From Spirochaetales bacterium (lineage in GTDB: Bacteria; Spirochaetota; Spirochaetia; Treponematales; UBA12059): DNA of 38,711 nucleotides. A program made the translations under genes and the position numbers. The stretch is from assembly GCA_016926955.1 (NCBI GenBank), contig JAFGNN010000080.1, positions 76,483-115,193 on the forward strand. Direction: 5' to 3'. The notes beneath the pieces were generated by a model, which did not search any database, was not told where the DNA came from, and saw nothing but the letters and a program-made list of their open reading frames with translations. How positions within the stretch are numbered: the first letter of the stretch is position 1; each line of letters opens with the position of its first letter. Below, piece by piece: positions 22,921 to 33,253 of the stretch.

Positions 22921-24148
22921 GAACCTGATCGTCGGCCTCGATGTGGGCACCGCCAAGACCTGCGCGGTCATCGGGGAATTCAACGAGAACGGGGTGCTCG
23001 AGATCACCGGCGTCGGCGCCGCTCCCTCCACGGGCTTGCGCCGGGGCGTCGTGGTGAACATCGAGGCTACCCTGAAATCGGTCGCCCAGGCGGTGGAAGC
23101 CGCCGAGCTCATGTCCGGCCGCGAGGTGCGCGAATTGCGCGTAGGCGTGTCGGGCGCCAATATCGAGGGCGTCAACTCCCGCGGCGTGGTCGCCGTTACG
23201 GGCAAAGGCCGCGAGATCGGGCGCGAGGACGTGGCGCGCGTCATCGAGGCGGCGCGCGCGGTGGCGGTGCCCATGGACCGCGAAATACTCCACGTGATCC
23301 CGCAGAGCTACATCGTGGACGACCAGAAGGGCATTCGCGATCCGCTCGACATGATCGGCGTCCGCCTCGAGGCCGAGGTGCACATCATCACGGGCTCGGT
23401 GACCACCGCGCAGAACCTGGTGCGCTGCGTGAACCGCGCGGGCTTCAAGGTGGATGCACTGGTCCTCCAGAGCCTCGCCGCCTCGAGGGCCGTGCTGACC
23501 GCCGACGAACGCGAGCTCGGCTGCCTGGTCGTGGACCTCGGCGCGGGCACCACCGACATCCTGGTCTGGGACGAGGGAGCTCCCTACTACACGGCGGTGG
23601 TTCCTGTCGGCCAGGCCCAGGTGACCAACGACCTGTCGATCATGCTGAGCGTGCCGATGGAAGCCGCGGAGCGGCTCAAGCTGGAGTCGGGTTCGTGCTG
23701 GATGCCCCAGGTCGAGACGGACGAGACGGTCATCATTCCTGGACTCGGCGGCAGGCCGCCCCAGGAAGTGCCGCGGGCCCGGGTCGCGGCGGTGATCCAG
23801 CCGCGCATGGAGGAGATATTCCGCCTCGCCCGGACCAGGGTGGAGGAGCGCGGCTTCTGGAACAGGGTAAAGGGCGGCGTGGTGCTCGTCGGCGGAGGCG
23901 CGCTCATGCCGGGCGCCTGCGAGCTGGCGCAGGACCTGCTCGGCCTGCCCGCCCGCGTCGGCTTTCCGGTCGGCTCGGGCGGCCTCGTGGACGAGTTCAG
24001 GAGCCCGGCGTACGCCACGGCCGTAGGCCTCGTGCTGCTCGGCGCCGAGTCCGCGCCGCCCGAAGCGCGCGAGGGGCGCGAGCCGGAACGGGAGCGCCGC
24101 TCGCCGCTTTCGCGCCTTTTCGACTGGGTGCGCAGGGAATTCTTCTGA
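22913..24148 (+). CDS. ftsA: Cell division actin-like protein FtsA, CTG start
   Basis: FtsA tethers FtsZ to the membrane. The 411-aa protein has the phosphate-1 motif VGLDVGTAKTCAVIGE, the 1C domain (GVVVNIEATLKSVAQAVEAA), the phosphate-2 motif VVDLGAGTTDILVW, the adenosine motif VVLVGGGALMPG and a C-terminal amphipathic membrane helix LSRLFDWVRREFF. No ATG, GTG or TTG fits the N-terminus. CTG at 22913 gives M-AENLIVGLDVGTAK and has a run AGGGGGG five bases upstream. A TTG at 22829 would extend the protein 28 residues into ftsQ and is unlikely. Confidence 0.92.
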   Translation: MAENLIVGLDVGTAKTCAVIGEFNENGVLEITGVGAAPSTGLRRGVVVNIEATLKSVAQAVEAAELMSGREVRELRVGVSGANIEGVNSRGVVAVTGKGREIGREDVARVIEAARAVAVPMDREILHVIPQSYIVDDQKGIRDPLDMIGVRLEAEVHIITGSVTTAQNLVRCVNRAGFKVDALVLQSLAASRAVLTADERELGCLVVDLGAGTTDILVWDEGAPYYTAVVPVGQAQVTNDLSIMLSVPMEAAERLKLESGSCWMPQVETDETVIIPGLGGRPPQEVPRARVAAVIQPRMEEIFRLARTRVEERGFWNRVKGGVVLVGGGALMPGACELAQDLLGLPARVGFPVGSGGLVDEFRSPAYATAVGLVLLGAESAPPEAREGREPERERRSPLSRLFDWVRREFF

Positions 24149-24182
24149 CATTGACGGGTAGCGGAAACAAAAGGGGGGGAGC

Positions 24183-25361
24183 ATGAATATCGAAGTGGTG
24201 GAGGAACGGGACACGAGTCCCACGGTCATAAAGGTGATCGGGGCGGGCGGCGGCGGCTCGAACGCGGTCAACCGCATGATCGCGGCCGGGGTGCAGAACG
24301 TCGATTTCATCGTCGCGAACACCGACCTGCAGGCGCTCGAGCTCTCGGTCGCTCCGACCCGGCTCGGCCTCGGACAGAAGGTGACCCACGGCCTCGGCGC
24401 GGGCGGCAAGCCCGAGATCGGCGAGAAGGCAGCGCTCGAGGATCGCGACGCCATCGCCGCCGCGCTCAAGGGCGCCGACATGGTGTTCGTCACCGCGGGC
24501 ATGGGCGGCGGCACCGGCACAGGGTCCGCGCCCGTCATCGCCGCGGTGGCGCGCGAGCTCGGCGCGCTGACTGTCGGCGTCGTGACGCGGCCTTTCGATT
24601 TCGAGGGCCGCGTCAAGACGCGACTTGCTGACGAGGGAATACGGAAACTGCGCGAGGCGGTGGACACCCTCATCGTCATTCCCAACCAGCACCTTCTCAA
24701 GATCGTGGAGCGGCGGACCCCGATCCGCGAGGCCTTCCGCCTGGCTGACGACGTCCTGCGCCAGGGCGTGCAGGGCATTTCCGACCTGATAACCGTGCCC
24801 GGCGAGATCAACATCGATTTCGCCGACGTGCGCACCGTCATGGAAGGCCGCGGCGACGCCATCATGGGCATCGGCTCCGGCTCGGGGGACAACCGCGCGG
24901 TCGAGGCTGCGGAAAAGGCCATATCCAACCCCCTGCTGGAAGACGCCCGGATAGAGGGCGCCCGCAACATCCTCGTCAACGTCACGGGGGGCGAGGACCT
25001 TTCGCTCACCGAGTTCCAGGAGATCGTCCAGATCATCACCGAGAGCTGCGACCGCGAGGCGCTGATCATTCCCGGCATCGTCCACGACGAAACCTTGAGC
25101 GACGAAGTCCTCGTGACGGTGATCGCCACCGGCTTCGAGCGCGGCGCCGTCCGCGAGGAACCGGTCGCCGCCGCTCCCGCGCGCGAGAGCCAGCGCAAGG
25201 GGCTCGAGGACTACCTGTCGATGGACGAATGGCGCCGCATAGCCGAACCGGCGCCGAGCGCCAAGCAGTACCTGCTCGGCCGCAACGAGGTCGCCGACGA
25301 GCTCGACATTCCGGCGGTACTCCGCGACCGCCGCTTCGTCCAGGAAAGGACCGAGGCGTAG
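24183..25361 (+). CDS. ftsZ: Cell division GTPase FtsZ
   Basis: FtsZ polymerises into the Z-ring. The 392-aa protein has the nucleotide-binding [15 protein letters not shown], the tubulin signature [10 protein letters not shown], and the T7 loop with NIDFADV that completes GTP hydrolysis in the neighbouring subunit. The C-terminal peptide [11 protein letters not shown] binds FtsA and other partners; it is followed by eight more residues. The linker between the GTPase core (ending about 325) and this peptide is only about 45 residues. AGGGGGGAG precedes the ATG. Confidence 0.98.
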   Translation: MNIEVVEERDTSPTVIKVIGAGGGGSNAVNRMIAAGVQNVDFIVANTDLQALELSVAPTRLGLGQKVTHGLGAGGKPEIGEKAALEDRDAIAAALKGADMVFVTAGMGGGTGTGSAPVIAAVARELGALTVGVVTRPFDFEGRVKTRLADEGIRKLREAVDTLIVIPNQHLLKIVERRTPIREAFRLADDVLRQGVQGISDLITVPGEINIDFADVRTVMEGRGDAIMGIGSGSGDNRAVEAAEKAISNPLLEDARIEGARNILVNVTGGEDLSLTEFQEIVQIITESCDREALIIPGIVHDETLSDEVLVTVIATGFERGAVREEPVAAAPARESQRKGLEDYLSMDEWRRIAEPAPSAKQYLLGRNEVADELDIPAVLRDRRFVQERTEA

Positions 25362-25366
25362 CTACG

Positions 25367-26245
25367 ATGGACGACGTCCTCGAGCGCTACGGCGCCTGGC
25401 TCCTGACCGGCAAGCGCCGCTCGCCCCTCACCCACGAGGCCTACCTCCGCGAGGCGCGCTCGCTCGAGCGCTGGCTCTCCGGGCGCGGCGCTGGCCTCGT
25501 CGACGCGACGCAGCGCGACGTGCTCGAGTACCTCGTCTCCCGACGCGGCGTCGGCCTCTCGGCCACCACGATGGCGCGCATCGTCTCGGGCCTGCGCGGC
25601 CTGTTCCGCTTTCTCAGGCTCTCGGGACTCCGCGAGGACGATCCGGCAGCCCTCGTCGAGACGCCGCGGAAGGAGAAGACCCTGCCGGACGTGCTCGCCC
25701 TCGAGGAGGTCGACCGCTTCCTGGACGCCATCGACGATCCGGGTCCGCGGGGCCTCCGCGACCGGGCGCTGTTCGAGCTGATATACTCCTGCGGGCTCCG
25801 CATCTCCGAGGCGGCGGGGCTTACCTTCGACGGGCTTTTCCTGTCGGAGCGCGCCATCCGGGTGCTCGGCAAGCGGCGGAAGGAGCGGATCATACCCTTC
25901 GGCGAGGAAGCGGCCGCGCGGCTTGCGGAATACCTGGAGAAGGGCCGGCCCGCGCTGGCGAAGGGACGCAGTTCCAATCGGGTCTTCCTGAACCAGGCGG
26001 GCAAGGGAATTTCGCGCAAGGGCGTCTGGAAACGTTTCGCGCGTTTCCGCGACGCTTCGGGCATCGACGCGAAGGTGCACTCGCTCAGGCACTCGTTCGC
26101 CACGCACCTGCTCGAAGGAGGGGCCGACCTCCGGACCGTGCAGGAGCTGCTCGGGCATTCGGACATCGCGACGACGCAGATCTACACGCACGTGGAATCG
26201 GGCACTCTCGGCGACGCGCACCGGGAATACTTTCCCCGGCGTTGA
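25367..26245 (+). CDS. Site-specific tyrosine recombinase, XerD-like
   Basis: This 292-aa Xer recombinase has an N-terminal SAM-like core-binding domain (about 1-85) and a catalytic domain with Arg in CGLRISEAAGL, Lys in LGKRRKERIIPF, HSLRHSFATHLLEGG, LLGHSDIATTQIYTH with His, and the nucleophile Tyr. XerC/XerD resolve chromosome dimers at dif. The tail LGDAHREYFPRR looks more like XerD than XerC. The ATG at 25367 lies 5 nt after the ftsZ stop, so it is coupled to division genes. Confidence 0.9.
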   Translation: MDDVLERYGAWLLTGKRRSPLTHEAYLREARSLERWLSGRGAGLVDATQRDVLEYLVSRRGVGLSATTMARIVSGLRGLFRFLRLSGLREDDPAALVETPRKEKTLPDVLALEEVDRFLDAIDDPGPRGLRDRALFELIYSCGLRISEAAGLTFDGLFLSERAIRVLGKRRKERIIPFGEEAAARLAEYLEKGRPALAKGRSSNRVFLNQAGKGISRKGVWKRFARFRDASGIDAKVHSLRHSFATHLLEGGADLRTVQELLGHSDIATTQIYTHVESGTLGDAHREYFPRR

Positions 26246-26316
26246 GCCGGGAGCGGGAAGGGCTGCGCGCAAGCGCCGCGACCCTTCGAGGCGATGGGAA
26301 CGCAAGGAGGCAGGCA

Positions 26317-27126
26317 ATGACGGAAAGTGGTATCGATGGCGCGCCCGCGAAGGGCAGCCGCCGCGCGGATTCCGCTCCTTCCCCCCGCGCGCGTCATGCG
26401 CTCCGCGGCGCCGCGGCGTCGCTCGTCCTCGTCCTCGTCCTTTCCTCGTGCGAAGGCGGCATCGGCAGCTACTTCACCTACGAGGGCCGCATGGACCGGG
26501 CCAGTCCGCCCGACACCGTCGAGGAGCTCGAGGCGGCCATTGCGGAATATGGCGCCGAGGTCGACGAGGTCGTGGAAAAGCGCCGCAAGATCGGCGTCTA
26601 CCAGCGCATGCTCGCCAACCGCTACCTGCAGGAAGGCCTCTACGGCCCCTCCTATGAAGCCGCCCTCGAAGGACTCGGATCCTTCCCCCAGGACGTCCAC
26701 CTCCACTATGCGCTGGCCGTTTCCGCGTCGTGGCTGGCCGAGGTCGCCGCCCTGGAGCAAGGTGAGGCGTCCCCGCGGCGCATGGAGCTGCTCGCCGTGT
26801 CCGAGCGCTCGTGGCGGCGCATGCTCGAGCTCGAACCGCGTTCGACGCGCGCCCTCTACGGCCTCGCGGTCCTGCTCGACTTCGAGCTCGGCCGCCCGGA
26901 CGAAGCCCTGCCGCTCGTCGACACCCTGCTTTCAATCGAAACCAGGAACATCGACGCCCTTTTCCTCAGGGCGCGCCTGCGCTACCAGGTCGGCGACGCC
27001 GAGGGGGCGGCGAACGACTACGAGCAGATCGTCGATTCGAAGGCGAGCGATGACCGCAGGGCCCAGGCCGCCGAGAACCTCCGGGCCATCGAGGAGTCCC
27101 TTTATGGGACCGACGGAAGACCGTAG
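26317..27126 (+). CDS. TPR-containing lipoprotein
   Basis: This 269-aa protein has a long basic N-terminus, a hydrophobic stretch and a lipobox LSSC with the lipidated Cys at residue 45. TPR-like helix pairs follow (YQRMLANRYLQEGLYGPSYE, PRSTRALYGLAVLLDFELGR, NIDALFLRARLRYQVGDAEG). It probably sits in the periplasm as a protein-interaction scaffold. A lipoprotein of this kind lies between ftsZ and dprA in Borrelia, as I recall. AGGAGG at 26305-26310 fixes the ATG at 26317. Its end overlaps dprA by 23 nt. Confidence 0.82.
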   Translation: MTESGIDGAPAKGSRRADSAPSPRARHALRGAAASLVLVLVLSSCEGGIGSYFTYEGRMDRASPPDTVEELEAAIAEYGAEVDEVVEKRRKIGVYQRMLANRYLQEGLYGPSYEAALEGLGSFPQDVHLHYALAVSASWLAEVAALEQGEASPRRMELLAVSERSWRRMLELEPRSTRALYGLAVLLDFELGRPDEALPLVDTLLSIETRNIDALFLRARLRYQVGDAEGAANDYEQIVDSKASDDRRAQAAENLRAIEESLYGTDGRP

Positions 27127-28036
27127 GCTGCTCCGCCTCGCCCTGGAACGGCTGCCCGGCCTCCGGGCGGCCGATCGGACGCTCCTCGACGCGGTCCTTG
27201 ACGGGCCGCGCGCGCTTTCGCTACTTTCGCCGCGTTCCATCGAAGAAATACTGGGCCGTCGCCTCGACGGACGGCTCGGCCGCGTGGAGGAAGCCCTTCG
27301 GGCCGCGGAGCGGGACCGGACCTTCATGGAGTCACGAGGCATCCGCGCCCTCGTCCTGGCCGACGCCGAGTACCCGCCGGTGCTGCGCGAGACCGCCCGG
27401 CCGCCCTCCACGCTCTACGTCCGCGGCAGCCTTCCCGATCCCTGGCTGCCGGCCCTCGCCGTTGTCGGCACCCGCTACCCGAGCGGGGCGGGGCTCGAGG
27501 CGGCGTACGCCTTCGGAGCGGAGGCCGCGGCGTTGGGCATCCCGGTGGTTTCGGGGCTCGCGCGCGGCATCGACTCGGCGGCGCACCGCGGGGCGGCGGA
27601 CGCCCCGGGGCGCACCTGGGCGGTGCTCGGCTGCGGCACCGACTCGCCGTATCCGGCGCGGAACCGCGATCTGGCCGCGCGCATCCTCGATCGGGGGGGC
27701 GGACTTATCTCGGAATACCCTCCGGGCACCGAGCCGAGGCCCTTCCGCTTCCCCGAGCGGAACCGCATAATCGCGGGACTCTGCCGCGCAGTGCTGGTGG
27801 TCGAAGCCCCCGAGGGCTCAGGGGCGCTGATCAGCGCCCAGTTCGCCCTCGACGAGGGGCGGGACGTGGCTGTGGCCCGGGTCCGGGGCGCGCCCTTGGG
27901 CGCGGGGTGCCGGGCGCTCGCGGCTGACGGGGCCCGCGAGGTCGGGGCCGTCCTCGAACTCGCGCTTGAATGGAACGGAACTTACACGAACGAGGCGACG
28001 GAGCCCAGGCTCGCGTACGCCGGGAAGGAACCCTGA
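27104..28036 (+). CDS. dprA: DNA-processing protein DprA/Smf
   Basis: DprA binds incoming single-stranded DNA and loads RecA during natural transformation. The 310-aa protein has an N-terminal SAM-like helical region (about 1-80) and the Rossmann-like DprA domain with LAVVGTRYPSGAG, VSGLARGIDSAAHRGA, VLGCGTDSPYPARN, ISEYPPGTEP, FPERNRIIAGL and GSGALISAQFALDEGRDV. The C-terminal winged helix found in many DprA proteins seems short or absent. The ATG at 27104 lies inside the lipoprotein gene; a much longer upstream frame is not coding. Confidence 0.93.
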   Translation: MGPTEDRRLLRLALERLPGLRAADRTLLDAVLDGPRALSLLSPRSIEEILGRRLDGRLGRVEEALRAAERDRTFMESRGIRALVLADAEYPPVLRETARPPSTLYVRGSLPDPWLPALAVVGTRYPSGAGLEAAYAFGAEAAALGIPVVSGLARGIDSAAHRGAADAPGRTWAVLGCGTDSPYPARNRDLAARILDRGGGLISEYPPGTEPRPFRFPERNRIIAGLCRAVLVVEAPEGSGALISAQFALDEGRDVAVARVRGAPLGAGCRALAADGAREVGAVLELALEWNGTYTNEATEPRLAYAGKEP

Positions 28037-30369
28037 TGGCTGCAGCGAAAAAGGAAGCGGACGCAGGCGCGGACGCGATGGCGGATACCGCGGTGGCGGC
28101 TGGTAGCGAGGCTAGGTCGAAGACGAAAGCGAAGCCCGAGGGCGCCACGAAGGCGACGAAGGCCAAGACCGCCAAGCCGAAGGCGACGAAAGCGAAGCCG
28201 AAAGCCGCCGGGTCGGCCAAAGGCCACGGCACCCTGGTCATCGTCGAGTCGCCGGCAAAGGCGAAGACGATAGAGAAGTACCTCGGATCGCACTACCAGG
28301 TCCTGGCCTCGATGGGCCACCTCATCGACCTGCCGAAGTCGCGCACCGGCGTCGACACCGAGCACGACTTCGAGCCCGAATACCTGACCATACGCGGCAA
28401 GGCCAAGCTGCTCAAGGAGCTCCAGAAGGCGGCCAAGAAGGCCGGCAAGGTGCTGCTCGCGAGCGACCCCGACCGCGAGGGCGAGGCCATCTCGTGGCAT
28501 CTGCGCAAGGCCCTGCTCGACAAGGATCCGGGACTCGACATCCACCGCATCGAGTTCAACGAGATCACCCCGCAGGCCATCCGCGACGCGGTCAAGCATC
28601 CCCGCGACATCGAGGAGCAGAAGGTCGACGCCCAGAAGGCCCGCCGCGTTCTCGACAGGCTCGTGGGCTACAACCTCTCGCCCCTGCTCTGGAAAAAGGT
28701 CAAGAACGGCCTCTCCGCCGGCCGTGTGCAGTCGGTCGCCCTCCGCCTGATCTGCGAGCGCGAGAAGGAAGTGGAATCGTTCATCCCCGAGGAGTACTGG
28801 ACCGTCGAGGCCGATTTCCGCCGCGGGCGCTCCACCTTCCGGGGCGAGCTCGTGCAGTGGGCGGGCGGCAAGCCCGAGTTCCGTTCGGGCTCCGAGAGCG
28901 CGGCGGCTGTCACGGCGCTCGAGGGCACGGAAGCGACGGTCCGCGACGTCCGCCAGAGCGAGAAGACGGTGCGTCCGAAGCCGCCCTTCACCACGTCCAA
29001 GCTGCAGCAGGCAGCGGCCAACCGTCTCGGCTTCACCAGCAAGAAGACCATGCAGGTGGCGCAGCAGCTCTATGAGGGCGTCAACGTCGGCTCGACCCGC
29101 ATCGGCCTCATCACCTACATGCGAACCGACTCCACCCGCATCAGCGCCACGGCCCTCGAAGAGGTGCGGAAGCTCATCGGCGCGCGCTGGCCGGCGGAAC
29201 TGCCGCCCGAGGCTTTGGTGTGGACCGCGGACGGCAAGGCCCAGGATGCCCATGAGGCAATCCGGCCGACCATGATCGAGTACGACCCCGAGAAGCTCAA
29301 GGAGCACCTGACCAAGGACCAGCTCAAGCTGTATTCGATCATCTGGGAGCGTTTCGTCTCGAGCCAGATGACGAACGCGAAGATCCGCACCACCACCATG
29401 GAGCTCGGCGTCGCGGCGCGCGACGGCAGCGAGGGGCTCTTCCGCGTCAATTCGGGCAAGATGGTCGAGAAGGGCTTCTACAAGGCCATCAAGCTGCTCG
29501 GCACGCGCGAGGAGAAGGAGACCCTGCTTCCCGACATCCCGGTGGGCGAGAAGGTGAAGGTGGAGAAGATCCACAGCGAGCAGCACTTCACCCAGGGGCC
29601 GGCCCGCTTCACCGACGCGTCCATCATCAAGGCGCTCGAGGAACAAGGCATCGGCCGGCCTTCCACCTACGCCCCCATCATCTCCGTCCTGCTCGAGCGC
29701 TACTACGTCACCCGAGAGAACCGCCAGCTCGCGCCGACCACGCTCGGCCGCATGATCAACGAGATCCTCGTGGAATACTTCCCGGCCGTGATCGACGCGG
29801 GCTTCACCGCTCTCATGGAAACCCGGCTCGACGGCGTCGAGGAAGGCAGCCAGGAGTGGGTGCACGTCATCCGCGAATTCTGGGGACCTTTCAAGACGCG
29901 GGTGGACGAGGTCATGGAAACCCTCGAGTCGTTCAGGGGCCGGCTCGACGAGCCGACCGACCTGGTCTGCGAGAAATGCGGCAGTCCCATGGTCAAGAAG
30001 CTCGGCCGCTTCGGCTTCTTCCTGGCCTGCTCGGCCTTCCCGGCCTGCCGCAACACGCGCTCGATCCCCCTCGCAAAGTGTCCCCGCCCGGGCTGTACGG
30101 GCGAGATCGTCGCGCGTCGCAAGCTGAAGGGCCGCGGCAGGGAGTTCTACGGCTGTTCGAACTATCCGGAGTGCGACTTCATCACCTATTACAAGCCGAG
30201 CGCCTCGAACTGCCCGAAATGCGGTTGGTTCCTCGTGGAAAAGTACGACAAGAAGCGGGGCGCCTGGAAGGCTTGCATCAATCCCGCCTGCGACTACCTC
30301 CACTCGCAGGAGGACGAGGCCGAACACGAGCACGAACACGCGCCGCAGAGGGACGAGTCCGATGACTGA
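28036..30369 (+). CDS. topA: DNA topoisomerase I with lysine-rich N-terminal tail
   Basis: TopA relaxes negative supercoils by single-strand cleavage. The 777-aa protein has the Toprim domain from about residue 66 ([20 protein letters not shown], then SDPDREGEA), the catalytic Tyr361 in [11 protein letters not shown], and three C-terminal four-Cys zinc modules (CEKCGSPM...[15 protein letters not shown]...CSNYPEC, CPKCGWF...CINPAC). Residues 1-65 form an unusual Ala/Lys/Pro/Thr-rich tail ([19 protein letters not shown]) like a histone H1 tail. The start overlaps dprA's TGA (TGATG) and has GGAAGGA upstream. Confidence 0.96.
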   Translation: MAAAKKEADAGADAMADTAVAAGSEARSKTKAKPEGATKATKAKTAKPKATKAKPKAAGSAKGHGTLVIVESPAKAKTIEKYLGSHYQVLASMGHLIDLPKSRTGVDTEHDFEPEYLTIRGKAKLLKELQKAAKKAGKVLLASDPDREGEAISWHLRKALLDKDPGLDIHRIEFNEITPQAIRDAVKHPRDIEEQKVDAQKARRVLDRLVGYNLSPLLWKKVKNGLSAGRVQSVALRLICEREKEVESFIPEEYWTVEADFRRGRSTFRGELVQWAGGKPEFRSGSESAAAVTALEGTEATVRDVRQSEKTVRPKPPFTTSKLQQAAANRLGFTSKKTMQVAQQLYEGVNVGSTRIGLITYMRTDSTRISATALEEVRKLIGARWPAELPPEALVWTADGKAQDAHEAIRPTMIEYDPEKLKEHLTKDQLKLYSIIWERFVSSQMTNAKIRTTTMELGVAARDGSEGLFRVNSGKMVEKGFYKAIKLLGTREEKETLLPDIPVGEKVKVEKIHSEQHFTQGPARFTDASIIKALEEQGIGRPSTYAPIISVLLERYYVTRENRQLAPTTLGRMINEILVEYFPAVIDAGFTALMETRLDGVEEGSQEWVHVIREFWGPFKTRVDEVMETLESFRGRLDEPTDLVCEKCGSPMVKKLGRFGFFLACSAFPACRNTRSIPLAKCPRPGCTGEIVARRKLKGRGREFYGCSNYPECDFITYYKPSASNCPKCGWFLVEKYDKKRGAWKACINPACDYLHSQEDEAEHEHEHAPQRDESDD

Positions 30370-31348
30370 GCATGCCGGGGCTTTCCTCGCCTACATCGCG
30401 GCCGTCCGCTCGCTCTCCGCTCGGACCGTGGAAGCCTATGGCGAGGACCTTTCGCGCTGGGAGGCCTTCCTCGCGGCCCGGGGCGTCGCTCCGGAAGCGG
30501 CCGCCGAGGCCGACGTGCGCGAGTTCGCCGCCTCGCTGCTGCGTTCCGGACTCGCCGACGCGTCCATCAACCGCGCGCTCTCGACGCTCCGGGGTTTCGG
30601 CCGCTACCTGGTGCGCTTCGGTATCGCGGAGAAGAACCCCGCGGCCGACGTCGAAGGTTTCGGATCGAGGCGCGGACTGCCTTCCTTCCTGTTCGAGGCC
30701 GAGGCCGAGGCGCTCGTGGAGGAACCCCGGAGTCCCGCGCGACGCGAAGGCGTCCGGATATCCGCGGGCGGCGGACCGAAGCGGGCTTCCGCGGCCTTCA
30801 TCGCCGCGCGCGACTCGGCCCTGCTGGAAACCCTGTACTCAAGCGGAGCCCGCGTTTCCGAGATCGCCGGCATGAGGACGCGCGAGCTGCGTCTGGACCC
30901 GGGGACGGTCCGCGTCATGGGCAAGGGGGCGAAGGAGCGGGTGGTGTTCCTGAACGAGGCGGCTAAGGGCGCGATCAGGGCATATCTGCCGTACCGCGCC
31001 GCGCGCGTCGGAGCGGCCGCCGATCACGGCTTCCTCTTCGTCAACGCGCGCGGCCTGCCGATCACGACCCGGGGCATCGCCCTGATCGTCGAGGCTCGCG
31101 CCAGAGGCGCCGGCATACGCAAGCGGGTGAGCCCGCACACGCTCAGGCACAGTTTCGCCACCTCCCTCGTGGCGGGAGGCGCGGACCTCCGTACGGTGCA
31201 GGAGCTGCTCGGTCACGCCAACATCTCGACCACGCAGATATACACGCACGTGGACCTCGAGCGCCTGCGCTCGGTCTACGAACGCGCGCACCCGCACGGG
31301 GAGGGCGACCGGCGACACGGACCGGACCGCCCGGGAGGCTCGAAATGA
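30362..31348 (+). CDS. xerC: Site-specific tyrosine recombinase, XerC-like
   Basis: This 328-aa recombinase has the core-binding N-terminal domain, [12 protein letters not shown] (Arg I), [12 protein letters not shown] (Lys), [15 protein letters not shown] (His-Arg), [18 protein letters not shown] (His, Tyr) and the XerC-like tail [11 protein letters not shown]. An Arg/Gly/Ala-rich insertion of about 25 residues precedes the first catalytic Arg. Its place between topA and hslV matches codV in Bacillus subtilis. It starts within the last codons of topA and overlaps hslV by 4 nt. Confidence 0.9.
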   Translation: MTEHAGAFLAYIAAVRSLSARTVEAYGEDLSRWEAFLAARGVAPEAAAEADVREFAASLLRSGLADASINRALSTLRGFGRYLVRFGIAEKNPAADVEGFGSRRGLPSFLFEAEAEALVEEPRSPARREGVRISAGGGPKRASAAFIAARDSALLETLYSSGARVSEIAGMRTRELRLDPGTVRVMGKGAKERVVFLNEAAKGAIRAYLPYRAARVGAAADHGFLFVNARGLPITTRGIALIVEARARGAGIRKRVSPHTLRHSFATSLVAGGADLRTVQELLGHANISTTQIYTHVDLERLRSVYERAHPHGEGDRRHGPDRPGGSK

Positions 31349-31878
31349 GGATACGAAGCACGACCATCATCGCGGTGCGACGCGGCGGGAAGGTGGCCAT
31401 GGCCGGCGACGGCCAGGTCACCATGGGCCAGACCGTCATGAAGGGCAACGCGCGCAAGGTGCGCCGCCTCCACGACGGCACTGTCCTCGCAGGCTTCGCG
31501 GGGGCCACCGCCGACGCCTTCACCCTGCTGGAGCACTTCGAGCAGAAGCTCAAGGAGCGGGAAGGGGACCTGACCCGCGCCGCGGTCGAACTCGCGAAGG
31601 ACTGGCGCACCGACAAGCTGCTCCGCAAGCTCGAAGCCCTGCTCCTCGTCGCCGACCGCGAGAAGACCCTGCTGCTCTCCGGCACGGGCGATGTCATCGA
31701 GCCGGAAGACGACGCGATCGCCATCGGCTCCGGCGGGCCCTACGCCTACGCGGCCGCGCTCGCATACCTGGACGCCTCCGAGCTCGGCGCCGCGGAGATC
31801 GCCCGGCGCAGCCTCGAGAAGGCGGGCAAGATCTGCATCTACACCAACGAGCGCGTCCTCGTGGAGGAACTCGAGTGA
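31345..31878 (+). CDS. hslV: HslV protease subunit
   Basis: HslV is the proteolytic core of the HslUV (ClpYQ) protease. The 177-aa protein begins [13 protein letters not shown]; the active-site Thr is the first of the TT pair, so a five-residue propeptide has to be removed. Conserved [48 protein letters not shown] and [14 protein letters not shown] segments are present. ATGA overlap with xerC and GTGA overlap with hslU indicate coupled expression. Confidence 0.96.
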   Translation: MRIRSTTIIAVRRGGKVAMAGDGQVTMGQTVMKGNARKVRRLHDGTVLAGFAGATADAFTLLEHFEQKLKEREGDLTRAAVELAKDWRTDKLLRKLEALLLVADREKTLLLSGTGDVIEPEDDAIAIGSGGPYAYAAALAYLDASELGAAEIARRSLEKAGKICIYTNERVLVEELE

Positions 31879-33242
31879 ACGGCGGCGCTCGTACCGACGA
31901 TTTCGACGTCCTGACCCCCGCGCGCATCGTCGAGGAGCTCGACCGCTACGTGGTGGGCCAGACGAAGGCCAAGCGCGCGGTCGCCGTGGCCCTCCGCAAC
32001 CGCGCGCGCAGGAAGCGCCTGCCGGCGGAACTGCGCGAGGAGGTGGCGCCGAAGAACATCCTGATGATCGGTCCCACGGGCGTCGGCAAGACCGAGATAG
32101 CCCGCCGCCTCGCGAAGCTCTGCGCCTCTCCCTTCGTCAAGGTCGAGGCCACCAAGTACACCGAGGTCGGCTATGTCGGCCGCGACGTCGAGAGCATGAT
32201 CCGGGACCTGATGGCCGCAGGCCACCAGATGGTCCGGGACGAGCGGCGCGCCGCGGTGGCGGCCGAGGCTTCGACCCGCGCGGAGGAACGCCTGCTCGAC
32301 CTCCTGCTGCCCGGGCTCAAGGCTGACGACGCCCGCATCACCGTGGTCGATCCGGGCTCCGGCGACACCCGCGAGAAATTCCGCGGCCTGCTCCGATCCG
32401 GAAAACTGGACGAGCGCGAAGTCGAGGTGACCGTGAGCGAGCAGGGGCCGACCCCGCTCGGCGTCATCGGGGGCCCCTCGATGGACGAGCTCGAGGGCGC
32501 GCTCAAGGGACTGGCCGGCATGTTCGGCGGCCGCAAGAAGAAGAAATCGGTCCGCGTCGGGGAGGCGCGCCGCATCCTCGAGGAGGAGGAGGCCGACAAG
32601 CTCGTGGACGACGAACGGCTCGTCGAGGAGGCCCGCAAGCGCGTCGAGCAGGACGGCATCGTCTTCATCGACGAGTTCGACAAGATCGCGGTGCGCGAGG
32701 GCGCGCGCGCGGGTGGCCCCGACGTTTCGCGGGAGGGCGTCCAGCGCGACATCCTGCCCATCGTGGAAGGTTCGAAGGTGACGACCAAGTGGGGCGTCGT
32801 CGACACGACGCACGTCCTGTTCATCGCGGCGGGAGCCTTCAACGTCGCGCGCCCGCAGGACCTGATACCGGAGCTGCAGGGACGCTTCCCCATCCGCGTC
32901 GAACTGGAAAGCCTCGGCGCCGACGATTTCGAGCGCATCCTCTCGGAACCCGAGAACGCCCTGGTGCGCCAGTACAGGGCCCTGCTCGCCACGGAGGAGC
33001 TCGAGCTCGAGTTCGCGCCCGGCGCCGTGCGCGCCCTGGCCGAGGTGGCCGCCCGCGCCAACGCCGCCGCAGAGGACATCGGCGCCCGTCGCCTGCATAC
33101 CGTCATGGAGCGCCTGCTCGAGGAGGTCTCCTTCGACGCGCCGAACCTGAAGGGCACGAAGGTGACCGTGGACGCCGCCTTCGTCGAGGAGCGCTTCCGC
33201 GACGTCTGGAAGCGCGACGACCTCGCCAAGTACATCCTTTAG
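31875..33242 (+). CDS. hslU: HslU ATPase subunit
   Basis: HslU is the AAA+ unfoldase that feeds HslV. The 455-aa protein has [20 protein letters not shown], Walker [17 protein letters not shown], the pore motif [11 protein letters not shown], Walker [25 protein letters not shown] (sensor/Arg finger region) and the C-terminal LAKYIL that docks into HslV. The I-domain (about 110-230) is normal. GTG at 31875 overlaps the hslV stop, with GGAGGAA upstream. Confidence 0.97.
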   Translation: MNGGARTDDFDVLTPARIVEELDRYVVGQTKAKRAVAVALRNRARRKRLPAELREEVAPKNILMIGPTGVGKTEIARRLAKLCASPFVKVEATKYTEVGYVGRDVESMIRDLMAAGHQMVRDERRAAVAAEASTRAEERLLDLLLPGLKADDARITVVDPGSGDTREKFRGLLRSGKLDEREVEVTVSEQGPTPLGVIGGPSMDELEGALKGLAGMFGGRKKKKSVRVGEARRILEEEEADKLVDDERLVEEARKRVEQDGIVFIDEFDKIAVREGARAGGPDVSREGVQRDILPIVEGSKVTTKWGVVDTTHVLFIAAGAFNVARPQDLIPELQGRFPIRVELESLGADDFERILSEPENALVRQYRALLATEELELEFAPGAVRALAEVAARANAAAEDIGARRLHTVMERLLEEVSFDAPNLKGTKVTVDAAFVEERFRDVWKRDDLAKYIL

Positions 33243-33253
33243 GAGGAATCGCA

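Noticed and set aside
26327-27103. Long open frame that would extend DprA by about 260 residues
   Set aside because: It reads the lipoprotein gene in another frame, is Arg/Pro/Ser-rich, and the DprA homology begins only after the ATG at 27104.
31345-31362. Aberrant HslV N-terminus with five residues before the catalytic Thr
   Set aside because: Short propeptides before the TT pair are common in HslV of several phyla, so this is not unusual enough for a finding.
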